Source of the DNA: Peptococcus simiae
GTDB taxonomy: Bacteria > Bacillota > Peptococcia > Peptococcales > Peptococcaceae
DNA: 64,000 nucleotides
Reading direction: 5' to 3'
Assembly: GCF_046097595.1 (NCBI RefSeq)
Contig: NZ_JBJUVG010000002.1
Coordinates: 1-64,000 of the forward strand
The notes under the pieces are model-generated. The model was not told the origin of the DNA and searched no databases. It saw only the letters and a program-made list of their open reading frames with translations. Position 1 is the stretch's first letter; every line of letters begins with the position of its first letter. Positions 43,824-51,975 of the stretch are shown here, in pieces. Made by a program: the position numbers and the translations under genes.

Positions 43824-45527
43824 ATGAGTGATGCCTTAAATGTTGTTGTAGTCGGTGGGGTGGCCTGTGGCCCCAAAGCTGCAGCACGGCTCAAACGGCT
43901 GATGCCTGAAGCCAAAGTAACTTTAGTAGAAAAGGGAGACTGGATTTCTTATGGCGGTTGTGGCCTCCCCTATTATGTGGGTGCCACTGTCAAAGATTTA
44001 AACGACCTGATGACCACCTCCTGGGATGCTGTTCGTACGCCGGAATTCATGAAGGCAACGAAAGATATCGATACCCTGCTCGGCTATGAAGCCACCCATA
44101 TTGACCGGGAAGGTAAGAAGGTAACGGTCAAAAATGTCGCTGATGGCAGCGAGCAAGTCTTAGATTACGATAAACTGGTTTTAGCAACCGGGTCTTATAA
44201 TGCCAAGCCCCCGATTCCGGGCCTGGATGGCGAAGGCGTTTTCCAATTGAAGACCCCCCAGGATGGCCAGGATATCTTAGCCCACCTGAAAACCGGGATC
44301 AACCATGCCGTTATCGTCGGTAGTGGCCTTATCGGTATGGAAATGATGGAAGCCTGCGCCGACTGGGGTCTGGAAGTGACCGTTATTGAAATGGAAGACC
44401 AGATTTTCCCGAAAATGCTCGATAAAGATATGGCAGCGGTTTTACAAGCCTACCTGGAATCAGAAGATATCAATATCATGACCGGTACCGCCTTAAAAGA
44501 AATCCAACTGGATGACCAAGGGGCTGTCCGCGGTGTGGTTACCGATAAGGGTGAGCTGGAATGTGGCTTGGTCCTGGTATCCACCGGTGTCCGCAGCGAT
44601 GTTGCCCTCGCGAAAGAAGCTGGGCTTGAAATTGATGGCGGAATCATCGTCAACGAATACCTTCAGACCAGTGACCCGGATATTTATGCCGGCGGCGACT
44701 GCGTTATGGTCAACCACCGGATTACCGGTAAACGGACCTTTGCCCCCATGGGGTCTACGGCCAACAAGCACGGCCGGATTATCGGCACCAATATTGCCCA
44801 GGGCAATACCCAGACCTTCCCCGGCGTTTTAGGCACCAGCCTGGTCCAACAATTTGACTGGACCGCCGGTAAAGTGGGTCTGACCGAAAAGGACGCCCTG
44901 GCCCAGGGCTATGATGCCGTCACCTGTATTGTTCCGGGGCCGGATATCACCCACTTTATGCCAGGCAAAAAACTGGTGATGATTAAGGTTGTCGCTGACA
45001 AGAAAACCGCCCGCATCCTGGGTGTCCAGATTATTGGTCCCGGTAATGTGGATAAGCGGGTTGATACCATGGCCGGCGCCCTGTCTGCCAATCCCCAACT
45101 GACCGCCTATGAGATGGGGAATATGGACTTGGCCTATGCGCCGCCCTATTCCTCTGCAGTGGATAACCTCTTGACCAATGCCAATGTTATCCAAAACGTC
45201 ATTGAAGGCCGGGCCAAACAGATTGGCTTCTTTGAATGCCTAGAGCTCTTAGACCGGGATGATGTCATCTTTGTTGACTTGCGTTGCGATGATGAAGTCA
45301 GCCAACTGGGGGCCTTTAAAACCAAGCACCAGGCTCATATTCCCATCGAGGAATTACGGGCCCGGGCCGATGAACTGCCCAAGGATAAGGCGATTATCCT
45401 CTTCTGTATCCTGTCCACCCGGGGTTATGAAGCCCAGCTGATTCTGGAACAGGCCGGTTTTGATAAGGTCCGTTTTCTGCAGGGCGGCATCTACTTCTGG
45501 CCCTTTGATAAATTTATCCAAGACTAG
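43824..45527 (+). CDS. CoA-disulfide-reductase-like flavoprotein with C-terminal rhodanese domain
   Basis: This 567-residue FAD/NAD(P)H protein belongs to the CoADR-Rhd group (CoA disulfide, persulfide or polysulfide reductases). It has FAD-binding VVVVGGVACGPKAAARLKR, the single redox cysteine Cys46 in SYGGCGLPYYVG, a second nucleotide site AVIVGSGLIGMEMMEACA, and YAGGDCVMV. Residues about 470-567 are a rhodanese-like domain with DVIFVDLRCDDE and LFCILSTRGYEAQ; its cysteine is followed by a nonstandard loop. Its divergent position beside DsrMK-like genes supports a role in reducing sulfane sulfur or a low-molecular-weight disulfide. Start 43824 is seven bases after AAGGAG; a nearby ATG at 43818 is too close to that site. 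Confidence 0.9.
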   Translation: MSDALNVVVVGGVACGPKAAARLKRLMPEAKVTLVEKGDWISYGGCGLPYYVGATVKDLNDLMTTSWDAVRTPEFMKATKDIDTLLGYEATHIDREGKKVTVKNVADGSEQVLDYDKLVLATGSYNAKPPIPGLDGEGVFQLKTPQDGQDILAHLKTGINHAVIVGSGLIGMEMMEACADWGLEVTVIEMEDQIFPKMLDKDMAAVLQAYLESEDINIMTGTALKEIQLDDQGAVRGVVTDKGELECGLVLVSTGVRSDVALAKEAGLEIDGGIIVNEYLQTSDPDIYAGGDCVMVNHRITGKRTFAPMGSTANKHGRIIGTNIAQGNTQTFPGVLGTSLVQQFDWTAGKVGLTEKDALAQGYDAVTCIVPGPDITHFMPGKKLVMIKVVADKKTARILGVQIIGPGNVDKRVDTMAGALSANPQLTAYEMGNMDLAYAPPYSSAVDNLLTNANVIQNVIEGRAKQIGFFECLELLDRDDVIFVDLRCDDEVSQLGAFKTKHQAHIPIEELRARADELPKDKAIILFCILSTRGYEAQLILEQAGFDKVRFLQGGIYFWPFDKFIQD

Positions 45528-45544
45528 TCTAAAGAAGCATAGCC

Positions 45545-45591
45545 AGCACACCGAATGTCAGCAGCTGCCATTCGGTGTGCTTTGTATTTGA
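45545..45591 (+). terminator. Terminator after CoADR-rhodanese gene
   Basis: A perfect 13-bp stem (45545-45557; 45569-45581) with an 11-base loop, then a T-rich but interrupted tail. Confidence 0.8.
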
Positions 45592-45616
45592 AAAAATACT
45601 AAAATAAGGCAAAGTA

Positions 45617-45625
45617 TGGTATAAT
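45617..45625 (+). promoter_or_regulatory. Extended -10 promoter of the DEAD-box gene
   Basis: TGG directly before a perfect TATAAT (45620-45625) forms an extended -10; no good -35 is seen. Confidence 0.65.
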
Positions 45626-45664
45626 AAATATTTGTATTCCACTATCATAAATTTGGAGGAAAAT

Positions 45665-47158
45665 GTGAGTTTTAATATTGAAGAATTATCCTATCCCCTA
45701 AAAAAGGCCATTGACGCCATGGGCTTTGAAAGCCTGACGCCCATCCAGGAAAAGGCCATTCCGGTGGGGCTGGCCGGCCGTGACCTAATCGGCCAGGCGC
45801 AAACCGGTACCGGCAAAACGACGGCCTTCGCCATTCCTTTTTTAGAGCGGATTGATGATGACGATAAGGTGCAGGTCCTGGTTCTTACACCGACCCGGGA
45901 GCTCTGCATCCAAGTTGAGAAAGAAATCTATAAATTATCCCGCTACCTGCCCCTGCACTCCCTGGCCATTTACGGGGGACAGGATATCAAGCGGCAGATC
46001 TCTTCCCTGAAAAATCGTCCGCAAATCATTGTGGCCACCCCAGGGCGGTTAAAGGACCACTTGCGCCGGCGGACCATCCGTCTCAATGATATTAAAGTGG
46101 TCATCTTAGATGAAGCAGATGAAATGCTCAACATGGGCTTTGTCGAAGACATCGAAGATATTCTGAAAGAATGCCCGGAAGAGCGGCAAACCATGATGTT
46201 TTCCGCCACCATGCGGCCGGAAATTAAGCGGATTGCCGAAACCTATATGAAGGACCCGGAAATGGTCAAGGTCAGCCAGGAAACCTTAACGGTCCCGGCC
46301 ATTGACCAGGAGGCCTTCATTGTTTATGAAGATAAAAAGCTCCTCCTGCTTACCCGGCTCCTGGATATGATGCAGCCGGACCTTTCCATGGTCTTCGGTC
46401 GGACCAAGCGCCGGGTCGATGAACTGACCCGGGCTTTACAGCAGCTCGGTTTCCGGGCGGAAGGCCTCCATGGTGACCTGAGCCAGTACCAACGGGACCA
46501 GGTCATGCGGAAGTTCCGGGAGAAGAGAATCGATATCCTGGTGGCCACCGACGTAGCGGCCCGGGGATTGGACGTCCAAGGGGTGACCCACGTCTTTAAC
46601 TTTGACCTGCCCCAAGATGCCGATAGTTATGTCCACCGGATTGGCCGGACCGGCCGAGCCGGCAACGATGGCCTGGCCATGTCCTTCGTGACCCCTCGGG
46701 AAAAAGATCACTTGGCCTATATTGAACGGACCATCAAACACAAAATTGCCCGCAGCCCCCTGCCGACTGAGCAGAGAACCCAGCAGGTCCGCCAGGAAAA
46801 CCTCCGCATCCAGGTCGTAGATGCCCTGGAAAATGGCGAATTTGACCAATTGAGCTGGGTGGCGGAAGACCTGATTGCTACCTATGGTGCCCAGGATGCC
46901 CTGATGGCTGCCTTATCTCTAATCACCACCGGGGACCAACGGGATTTCGAAGCCAAGCGCATTAACCTGACGGCTGAAAAACCGGTTTACTCTAAAAACA
47001 GTGTCCCTCATAAGGGTGGAAGAGGCCACAAGGGCTCCCGGAATAAAAATTTCCACAACCGGAAAAACCGGTCCTACAATAAGGGCAAGCACGGTGACCA
47101 CGGCAAGGGAAAGAGCGATAAATGGAAAAAATCGCCCCGGCGCAAGAATGCACAATAA
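45665..47158 (+). CDS. DEAD-box ATP-dependent RNA helicase
   Basis: This 497-residue DEAD-box helicase (CshA/DeaD-like) unwinds RNA in ribosome assembly and RNA turnover. Motifs in order: Q motif with SLTPIQEKAIP, motif I AQTGTGKT, PTRELCIQ, VATPGRLKD, DEADEMLNMGF, SATM, and the C-terminal motif VATDVAARGLDVQGV with HRIGRTGRAG. After about residue 370 a CshA-type extension follows, and the last 45 residues are very rich in Lys, Arg, Gly and Asn (KGSRNKNFHNRKNRSYNKG). The start is GTG 45665, four to six bases after GGAGGA. thiI follows 34 bases after the stop. Confidence 0.94.
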   Translation: MSFNIEELSYPLKKAIDAMGFESLTPIQEKAIPVGLAGRDLIGQAQTGTGKTTAFAIPFLERIDDDDKVQVLVLTPTRELCIQVEKEIYKLSRYLPLHSLAIYGGQDIKRQISSLKNRPQIIVATPGRLKDHLRRRTIRLNDIKVVILDEADEMLNMGFVEDIEDILKECPEERQTMMFSATMRPEIKRIAETYMKDPEMVKVSQETLTVPAIDQEAFIVYEDKKLLLLTRLLDMMQPDLSMVFGRTKRRVDELTRALQQLGFRAEGLHGDLSQYQRDQVMRKFREKRIDILVATDVAARGLDVQGVTHVFNFDLPQDADSYVHRIGRTGRAGNDGLAMSFVTPREKDHLAYIERTIKHKIARSPLPTEQRTQQVRQENLRIQVVDALENGEFDQLSWVAEDLIATYGAQDALMAALSLITTGDQRDFEAKRINLTAEKPVYSKNSVPHKGGRGHKGSRNKNFHNRKNRSYNKGKHGDHGKGKSDKWKKSPRRKNAQ

Positions 47159-47192
47159 GTACAGGCGTATATAGAAAGGAGCGCACAGCCAT

Positions 47193-48440
47193 ATGACCTA
47201 TGATCATATCCTTATCCGCTACGGAGAACTTGGCTTAAAGGGGAAGAACCAAAAACAATTCTTAAAGACCCTGGTCAACAATATCCGGCGGCAAGTGGAG
47301 CGGGAAATCGGCGACCGACCGGAAGTGGTCCGGGAGCAGGGACGGCTGTCTATCCCGCTCAATGGACGGAACCCGGCTGACTTTTACCCGGCCCTGGACC
47401 GAGTATTTGGGATTTCGACCTACAGCCCGGTCATGTCAACAGACCTGGACCCGGCCACGATTGAAGCAGCAGTCCTGGCCGAGCTGGGCCAGCTCCCGGC
47501 AACAGACCAGACCTTCCGGGTGACGGTCCGCCGGGCCAATAAACGCTTTCCTATCCGGTCTATGGACTTTCAGCTGCAGGTTGCAGAAAAAATCCTGGCC
47601 CATTTCCCGCAGCTAAGCCCCAACCTTACGGATTATGATCTGGAAGTTTCTATTGATATCCGCTTTGAACAAGCCCATATCTTTTTTGAACGGCGGCCGG
47701 GTTTAGGCGGCCTGCCCCTGGGCACCGGTGGCCGGGCCCAACTCCTCCTGAGCGGAGGGATTGATAGCCCGGTGGCCGGTTGGCTCATGATGCGGCGGGG
47801 GGTGGTCGTAGAAGGGATCCACTTCCACAGCTACCCCTATACCTCCAAGCAGGCCGAAGAAAAGGTCCTCCACTTGGCCGAAAAAATGGCAGCCTACAGT
47901 GGTCATTTTGACGTCCACCTGGTGCCCTTCACCCCCATCCAGGAGGCCATAGGGGCCAACTGCCATAGCAACCTGCGGATTACCCTGATGCGGCGGATTA
48001 TGCTTCGCATCGCGGAAGAGCTGGCTGACCTCCGCCATGCCAAGGCCCTGGTCACCGGGGACAATATTGGCCAGGTGGCCAGCCAGACCATTGAAAGCCT
48101 TTACGCCATCAATGAAGTTACGACCATGCCTGTTTTTAGGCCCCTCTTGACCTATGACAAGCTGGATACGGTAAAAATAGCCAAGGCCATTGACACCTAT
48201 GATATCTCTGTCCTACCCTATGAAGACTGCTGCACTGTTTTCGTCCCTAAAGAGCCTAAGACCAAGCCCAAGCGGCGGGAATGCCACCGGGAAGAGGCCC
48301 GGATCGAGGGCCTGGACGATCTCATGCAGGTGGCCATTCAAAATACCGAAACCGTTCGTTGCTTTGCCAATGGCAGCCAAGCTGCCCGGCGAAGCAAACT
48401 AATGGATTTATTGAAGGAAAAGGATGAGCAAGATGGGTAA
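47193..48440 (+). CDS. thiI: tRNA 4-thiouridine synthase ThiI
   Basis: ThiI adds sulfur to U8 of tRNA and supplies sulfur to thiamine synthesis in some bacteria. The 415-residue protein has an N-terminal ferredoxin-like/THUMP region (FGISTYSPV) and the PP-loop LLLSGGIDSPVAGWLMM, followed by GIHFHSYPYT. It lacks the C-terminal rhodanese domain of the E. coli protein, as Gram-positive homologues do; they take sulfur from a cysteine desulfurase. AAAGGAG lies before the ATG. The next small gene overlaps its end. Confidence 0.95.
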   Translation: MTYDHILIRYGELGLKGKNQKQFLKTLVNNIRRQVEREIGDRPEVVREQGRLSIPLNGRNPADFYPALDRVFGISTYSPVMSTDLDPATIEAAVLAELGQLPATDQTFRVTVRRANKRFPIRSMDFQLQVAEKILAHFPQLSPNLTDYDLEVSIDIRFEQAHIFFERRPGLGGLPLGTGGRAQLLLSGGIDSPVAGWLMMRRGVVVEGIHFHSYPYTSKQAEEKVLHLAEKMAAYSGHFDVHLVPFTPIQEAIGANCHSNLRITLMRRIMLRIAEELADLRHAKALVTGDNIGQVASQTIESLYAINEVTTMPVFRPLLTYDKLDTVKIAKAIDTYDISVLPYEDCCTVFVPKEPKTKPKRRECHREEARIEGLDDLMQVAIQNTETVRCFANGSQAARRSKLMDLLKEKDEQDG

Positions 48441-48591
48441 AAATTTATACGAAAAGCCCCGTGACCAGGATAAGTGGCACCGGGAGATGGAGGGGTCCCA
48501 CCATACCCAGGAATCCACCGGCCCTTCTAAAGCAGACCGGCTCAATCAACTGAAAGACCGGTTTAAAAAGCAGCAAAAGAAGCATAAATAG
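48424..48591 (+). CDS. Small hydrophilic protein of unknown function after thiI
   Basis: I do not recognise this 55-residue protein. It is very hydrophilic and basic, with MGKNLYEKPRDQDKWHREM near the start and KADRLNQLKDRFKKQQKKHK at the end, and probably forms a helix there. It overlaps the thiI stop by 17 bases (or starts at 48433), with GAAGG-like bases in front. The last residues look like a short RNA- or acid-binding tail, but that is a guess. The terminator follows within 19 bases. It could also be a chance frame; similar translation efficiency and placement favour a gene. Confidence 0.5.
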   Translation: MSKMGKNLYEKPRDQDKWHREMEGSHHTQESTGPSKADRLNQLKDRFKKQQKKHK

Positions 48592-48609
48592 GCCCCAGCC
48601 TAAGCATCA

Positions 48610-48643
48610 AAAGAGGCACCCTCAAAATGGAGGGTGCCTCTTT
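48610..48643. terminator. Bidirectional terminator between thiI unit and gap
   Basis: A perfect 14-bp stem (48610-48623; 48630-48643), with A-rich and T-rich flanks, can end both the plus-strand thiI transcript and the minus-strand gap transcript. Confidence 0.85.
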
Positions 48644-48663
48644 GCGCTTGCTCTTATTCTTGT

Positions 48664-49659
48664 TTACTTTTCATTGATAAAATGGGCCAGGTCAACGCAG
48701 CGTTTGCTGTAAGCCCATTCATTATCATACCAGGCAATGATTTTAACCAAATGGTCGCCGACCTTCATTGTGGAAAGGCCATCGACAATGGAAGACCGGG
48801 CATCGCCATTGTAGTCAATGGAAACGAGGGGCTTGTCGGAATAACCAAGGATTCCCTTGAGTTCGCCTTCAGCGGCTTCCTTTAAAAAGGCGTTGACTTC
48901 TTCCACACTGGGGCTTTCTTCTAATTGGAAGACCACGTCAGTTAAAGATACGTTCGGCGTCGGTACCCGAAGGGCAAAGCCGTTCATTTTACCGTCTAAG
49001 GCAGGGATTACCTTGCCCATGGCTTTAGCCGCACCGGTCGTCGTGGGGATGATGGACTGGGTGCAGCCCCGAGCCCGGCGGGGGTCTTTATGGCGGTTAT
49101 CTAAGTTTTTCTGGTCATTGGTGAAGGAGTGGACCGTAGTCATAATGCCGGCAACGATATTGAAGTTGTCGTGGATGACCTTGGTTACCGGCGCCAGGCA
49201 GTTGGTGGTACAGCTGGCGTTAGAGACAACCGGTTGAGAAGGATCATAAGCATCTTGGTTGACGCCCATAACAATCATCTGTGCATCTGGGCTGGGGGCG
49301 GTAATAATGACCTTTTTAGCCCCTTGGCCCAAGTGGACAGAAGCGGCCTCAACGGTCTTGAATTTACCGGTGGAATCAATGACAATATCTGCGCCGTATC
49401 TTCCCCAGTCTAAGTTTTTAGGGTCCCGGTCACTGAAGAGGGGGATGGCGTGGCTATCAATAATCAGGTGGCCATCATCGTAAGATACATCACCCTGGTA
49501 GCGCCCGTGGGTGGAATCAAATTCAAATAAACGCGCGGTCCCTTCAGGATCAGAGGTGCTGTTTAAGGCGACGACGTCAACTTCAGGATGCTCCATAGCA
49601 GCCCGTAAGACCAGACGACCGATCCGGCCAAAGCCATTAATACCGATTTTTGTACTCAT
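48664..49659 (-). CDS. gap: Glyceraldehyde-3-phosphate dehydrogenase, type I (GapB-like cofactor site)
   Basis: This 331-residue glycolytic/gluconeogenic dehydrogenase has INGFGRIGRLVLRA, catalytic Cys150 in SNASCTTNC, HSFTNDQ, and IPTTTGAAKAMGKV. The residue after Asn33, usually Asp in NAD-specific enzymes (about position 34), is serine (LNSTSDP), and the Leu-Pro pair of NAD enzymes at about 187-188 is Asn-Arg (LDNRHKD). Together this resembles NADP-using GapB and differs from NAD-type GapA. The cofactor remains to be tested. AAGGAGG precedes the ATG on the minus strand. Confidence 0.96.
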   Translation of the reverse strand: MSTKIGINGFGRIGRLVLRAAMEHPEVDVVALNSTSDPEGTARLFEFDSTHGRYQGDVSYDDGHLIIDSHAIPLFSDRDPKNLDWGRYGADIVIDSTGKFKTVEAASVHLGQGAKKVIITAPSPDAQMIVMGVNQDAYDPSQPVVSNASCTTNCLAPVTKVIHDNFNIVAGIMTTVHSFTNDQKNLDNRHKDPRRARGCTQSIIPTTTGAAKAMGKVIPALDGKMNGFALRVPTPNVSLTDVVFQLEESPSVEEVNAFLKEAAEGELKGILGYSDKPLVSIDYNGDARSSIVDGLSTMKVGDHLVKIIAWYDNEWAYSKRCVDLAHFINEK

Positions 49660-49693
49660 AAAATCCTCCTTAATTATATGAAGTATTTATTCA

Positions 49694-49722
49694 ATTATAA
49701 GATACCGTATTTTGGCTGTAAA
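49694..49722 (-). promoter_or_regulatory. Promoter of gap
   Basis: On the minus strand, TTTACA (49722-49717), 17 bases, TATAAT (49699-49694). It lies about 35 bases before the start codon. Confidence 0.8.
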
Positions 49723-49842
49723 ATAAAGGTCAAACATCAAATTAGATGGCTTTAAGTGCAAATGCCTTTCGCAAGGCCACCCCGAAGTATTCTTTTTGGC
49801 CTGTTAATGGGGCAGGGGAGGGGGGCCTAGGAATATCTTTTC

Positions 49843-49871
49843 TTGACGCCCCATAAACAATTTGCTATAAT
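49843..49871 (+). promoter_or_regulatory. Promoter of tRNA-Pro/tRNA-Gly
   Basis: TTGACG (49843-49848), 17 bases, perfect TATAAT (49866-49871), 12 bases before tRNA-Pro. Confidence 0.9.
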
Positions 49872-49883
49872 TATCCGTGTTGT

Positions 49884-49957
49884 CGGGGCGTAGCGCAGTT
49901 TGGTAGCGTACGTGGTTTGGGACCATGGGGTCGGGGGTTCGAATCCCTCCGCCCCGA
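49884..49957 (+). tRNA. tRNA-Pro (anticodon UGG)
   Basis: Acceptor CGGGGCG/CGCCCCG, D arm GCGC/GCGT, anticodon stem CGTGG/CCATG around loop TTTGGGA (TGG), T arm GGGGG TTCGAAT CCCTC. No 3' CCA. Confidence 0.96.
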
Positions 49958-49965
49958 TAATTGAT

Positions 49966-50036
49966 GCGGGTGTAGCTCAATGGTAGAGTTCTGGCCTTCC
50001 AAGCCAGCTACGTGGGTTCGATTCCCATCACCCGCT
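49966..50036 (+). tRNA. tRNA-Gly (anticodon UCC)
   Basis: Acceptor GCGGGTG/CACCCGC, anticodon stem around CTTCCAA (TCC), T arm with GTTCGATTC. No 3' CCA. Confidence 0.96.
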
Positions 50037-50064
50037 ATTTTTTTAGAAAATGTAAAAAATGGGC

Positions 50065-50093
50065 TTGTACTTTACGGGTGTCTATGCTAAAAT
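50065..50093 (+). promoter_or_regulatory. Internal promoter before tRNA-Arg
   Basis: TTGTAC (50065-50070), 17 bases, TAAAAT (50088-50093), about 72 bases before tRNA-Arg. It could drive the four downstream tRNA genes independently. Confidence 0.7.
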
Positions 50094-50165
50094 AGTCTTC
50101 GCGACACAGGAAACGGCCGCCTTCGGGATTCTGAAAGCTACGGTGTTCGCTTCCGACCAGCTTTT

Positions 50166-50239
50166 GCGCCTGTAGCTCAGCTGGATAGAGCATCGGACTT
50201 CTAATCCGAGGGTCGGGGGTTCGAATCCCTCCAGGCGCG
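50166..50239 (+). tRNA. tRNA-Arg (anticodon UCU)
   Basis: Acceptor GCGCCTG/CAGGCGC, anticodon stem TCGGA/TCCGA around CTTCTAA (TCT), T arm GGGGG TTCGAAT CCCTC. No 3' CCA. Confidence 0.96.
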
Positions 50240-50249
50240 TGTTTATTTT

Positions 50250-50323
50250 GGTGGATGTGGCGAAGTGGTTAACGCACCGGATTGTGGCTCCGGCACTCGT
50301 GGGTTCGATTCCCATCATCCACC
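50250..50323 (+). tRNA. tRNA-His (anticodon GUG)
   Basis: Acceptor GTGGATG/CATCCAC with the extra G-1 pairing C73, anticodon stem CCGGA/TCCGG around TTGTGGC (GTG), T arm with GTTCGATTC. No 3' CCA. Confidence 0.95.
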
Positions 50324-50329
50324 CTTTAT

Positions 50330-50401
50330 TGGGGTATCGCCAAGCGGTAAGGCACGGGACTTTGACTCCCGCATTCGTAGGTTCGAATCCTGCTACCCCA
50401 G
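50330..50401 (+). tRNA. tRNA-Gln (anticodon UUG)
   Basis: Acceptor TGGGGTA/TACCCCA, anticodon stem CGGGA/TCCCG around CTTTGAC (TTG), T arm with GTTCGAATC. No 3' CCA. Confidence 0.95.
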
Positions 50402-50430
50402 TTTGCTTCGGCAAAACAACAACTTCATTT

Positions 50431-50503
50431 GCGCTATTAGCTCAGGTGGTAGAGCATCTGACTTTTAATCAGGGTGTCAAAGGTTCGAGTCCTTTATAGC
50501 GCA
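50431..50503 (+). tRNA. tRNA-Lys (anticodon UUU)
   Basis: Acceptor GCGCTAT/ATAGCGC, anticodon stem TCTGA/TCAGG around CTTTTAA (TTT), T arm with GTTCGAGTC. No 3' CCA. Confidence 0.96.
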
Positions 50504-50515
50504 TATGGAATCAAG

Positions 50516-50540
50516 AGACTGCCTTTAGGCAGTCTTTTTT
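50516..50540 (+). terminator. Terminator after tRNA cluster
   Basis: Stem AGACTGCC/GGCAGTCT (50516-50523; 50528-50535), four-base loop, six T's. Confidence 0.92.
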
Positions 50541-50723
50541 GTTAATAGGGACCTGCCCAACTGACTGGCCGAACTGCCTAGGCGGCCCCGGCTAACTTTA
50601 TGAGAAATAGTAAAATCTTGCTTGTAGGTCTAGCATAATACAGCTGGTTCAGGTATAGTAAGAGATGTAAGATGACGCTTAATATATGGATATATGACAT
50701 TATAGATTGACGGAGGCTGACTG

Positions 50724-51893
50724 ATGAAAGGAACCGCTAAAAAAATCATTGGCGCTATTACCATTGCGGGTTTATTGGCATCCCCCCTGGCGGGGATTTC
50801 GGCTGAGGCCCAGGATGAGCCCTATCTGGTTTATAAAGACACAGTTATATATAAAATTGTCAAAGATGGCCGGGACATTTTTGTCAACCAAAAGGGCGAA
50901 GAAGTCGATGAGAAAGACGTCGAAGCTCTAGAAAAACGCCTGGCTGAAGAAGAACAAAAGGCCGCTGAAGAAAAGGAAAAAGAAGCGGCTAAGGAAGAGA
51001 AAAAGGCTGCCAAGGAAGCAGACGACAGCAAGGCAAATAAAGACAGCGAAAAAAATCAAGGCAAAGAGGCAGATAAAAAGGCTAGTAAGGCTGAGGCCCA
51101 AAAGAATGATAAAAATGAAGCCTCGGCGAAGGCGGACAAAAAGGCAGACCAAGCTGCCCCTGCAGCCGCTGAAGCAGAAGCAGCCGGTCAGGAAGTGGCC
51201 AACAGCCCTGCAGCTGTAGTAGAAGAAGACCAGGCTGATGCCCCTGCAAGTCTTATCCTCAACCACAAGGAAAAGGAAAACACGGTTGATGAAGTAGCCC
51301 TGGTCCCCCTGCCGACGGACCAAGAGGATGCTACCCTCCAGCAGCCCATGGTGACCTCTAATGAGGCCTTTATTGCTGCTAACCCCCTTTATTCAGTAGA
51401 TGCCTCCACCGGCTATTACAAGGGGTCGGTTATGAGCTGGAAAGACTTTTCCCCGTCCAGCGGCCGCCTGCAGCTTAAAAAGGAAGCCGAGAAAATGTTG
51501 GGCTGGCACTATAGCCAACCCCAACGGATGACCGATGGTTACCGCGACTGCTCCAGCTTTGTGCACACAGCCCTCATGGATGCCGGCTTTATGCCCCGCG
51601 AAAGTTGGGCCTTTACCACCTATACCCTACCCAACTACACCGAATACCTGGAACAAATCAGCTGGGAAGACATTAAGCCCGGGGATATCATCCTAGGGGA
51701 CGGCCACGTAGCCTTTTACTGGGGAGAAGATGCCAGTGGCGCCCCGGTAACCCTGGAAAGCTGTGGGACCTTTGGCGTTGTTTACGGCTATATGGAGACC
51801 AATGGCTGGAACTTTGACTACACCTCTGTATGGCGGGTCAAGGGCATTGATCAGGATGTTGCCGGCAGTGACATGGTGGATGCCATTGCTTAA
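50724..51893 (+). CDS. Secreted NlpC/P60 peptidoglycan endopeptidase with Lys/Ala/Glu-rich spacer
   Basis: This 389-residue protein begins with a signal peptide (cleavage near residue 29 after AEA). Residues about 66-165 are a long Lys/Glu/Ala-rich, likely coiled-coil or extended spacer (EEEQKAAEEKEKEAAK), suited to spanning or binding the wall. Residues about 245-380 are an NlpC/P60 domain, with catalytic Cys276 in YRDCSSFVHTAL and His328 in DGHVAFYWGE; a third catalytic polar residue would follow. Such enzymes cut peptide cross-links. It has its own terminator but no clear promoter. A Lys-rich spacer of this length is unusual; its function is not known. Confidence 0.9.
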   Translation: MKGTAKKIIGAITIAGLLASPLAGISAEAQDEPYLVYKDTVIYKIVKDGRDIFVNQKGEEVDEKDVEALEKRLAEEEQKAAEEKEKEAAKEEKKAAKEADDSKANKDSEKNQGKEADKKASKAEAQKNDKNEASAKADKKADQAAPAAAEAEAAGQEVANSPAAVVEEDQADAPASLILNHKEKENTVDEVALVPLPTDQEDATLQQPMVTSNEAFIAANPLYSVDASTGYYKGSVMSWKDFSPSSGRLQLKKEAEKMLGWHYSQPQRMTDGYRDCSSFVHTALMDAGFMPRESWAFTTYTLPNYTEYLEQISWEDIKPGDIILGDGHVAFYWGEDASGAPVTLESCGTFGVVYGYMETNGWNFDYTSVWRVKGIDQDVAGSDMVDAIA

Positions 51894-51910
51894 TTGTGAA
51901 TAAAATAGGA

Positions 51911-51940
51911 CGCCGAGTGGTCCACCACTCGGCGCTTTTT
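51911..51940 (+). terminator. Terminator after NlpC/P60 gene
   Basis: A perfect 10-bp stem CGCCGAGTGG (51911-51920) with 51925-51934, four-base loop, then T's. Confidence 0.92.
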
Positions 51941-51975
51941 ATTTTGATGATGAGAGATTTTGTAAGGAGGCGACC

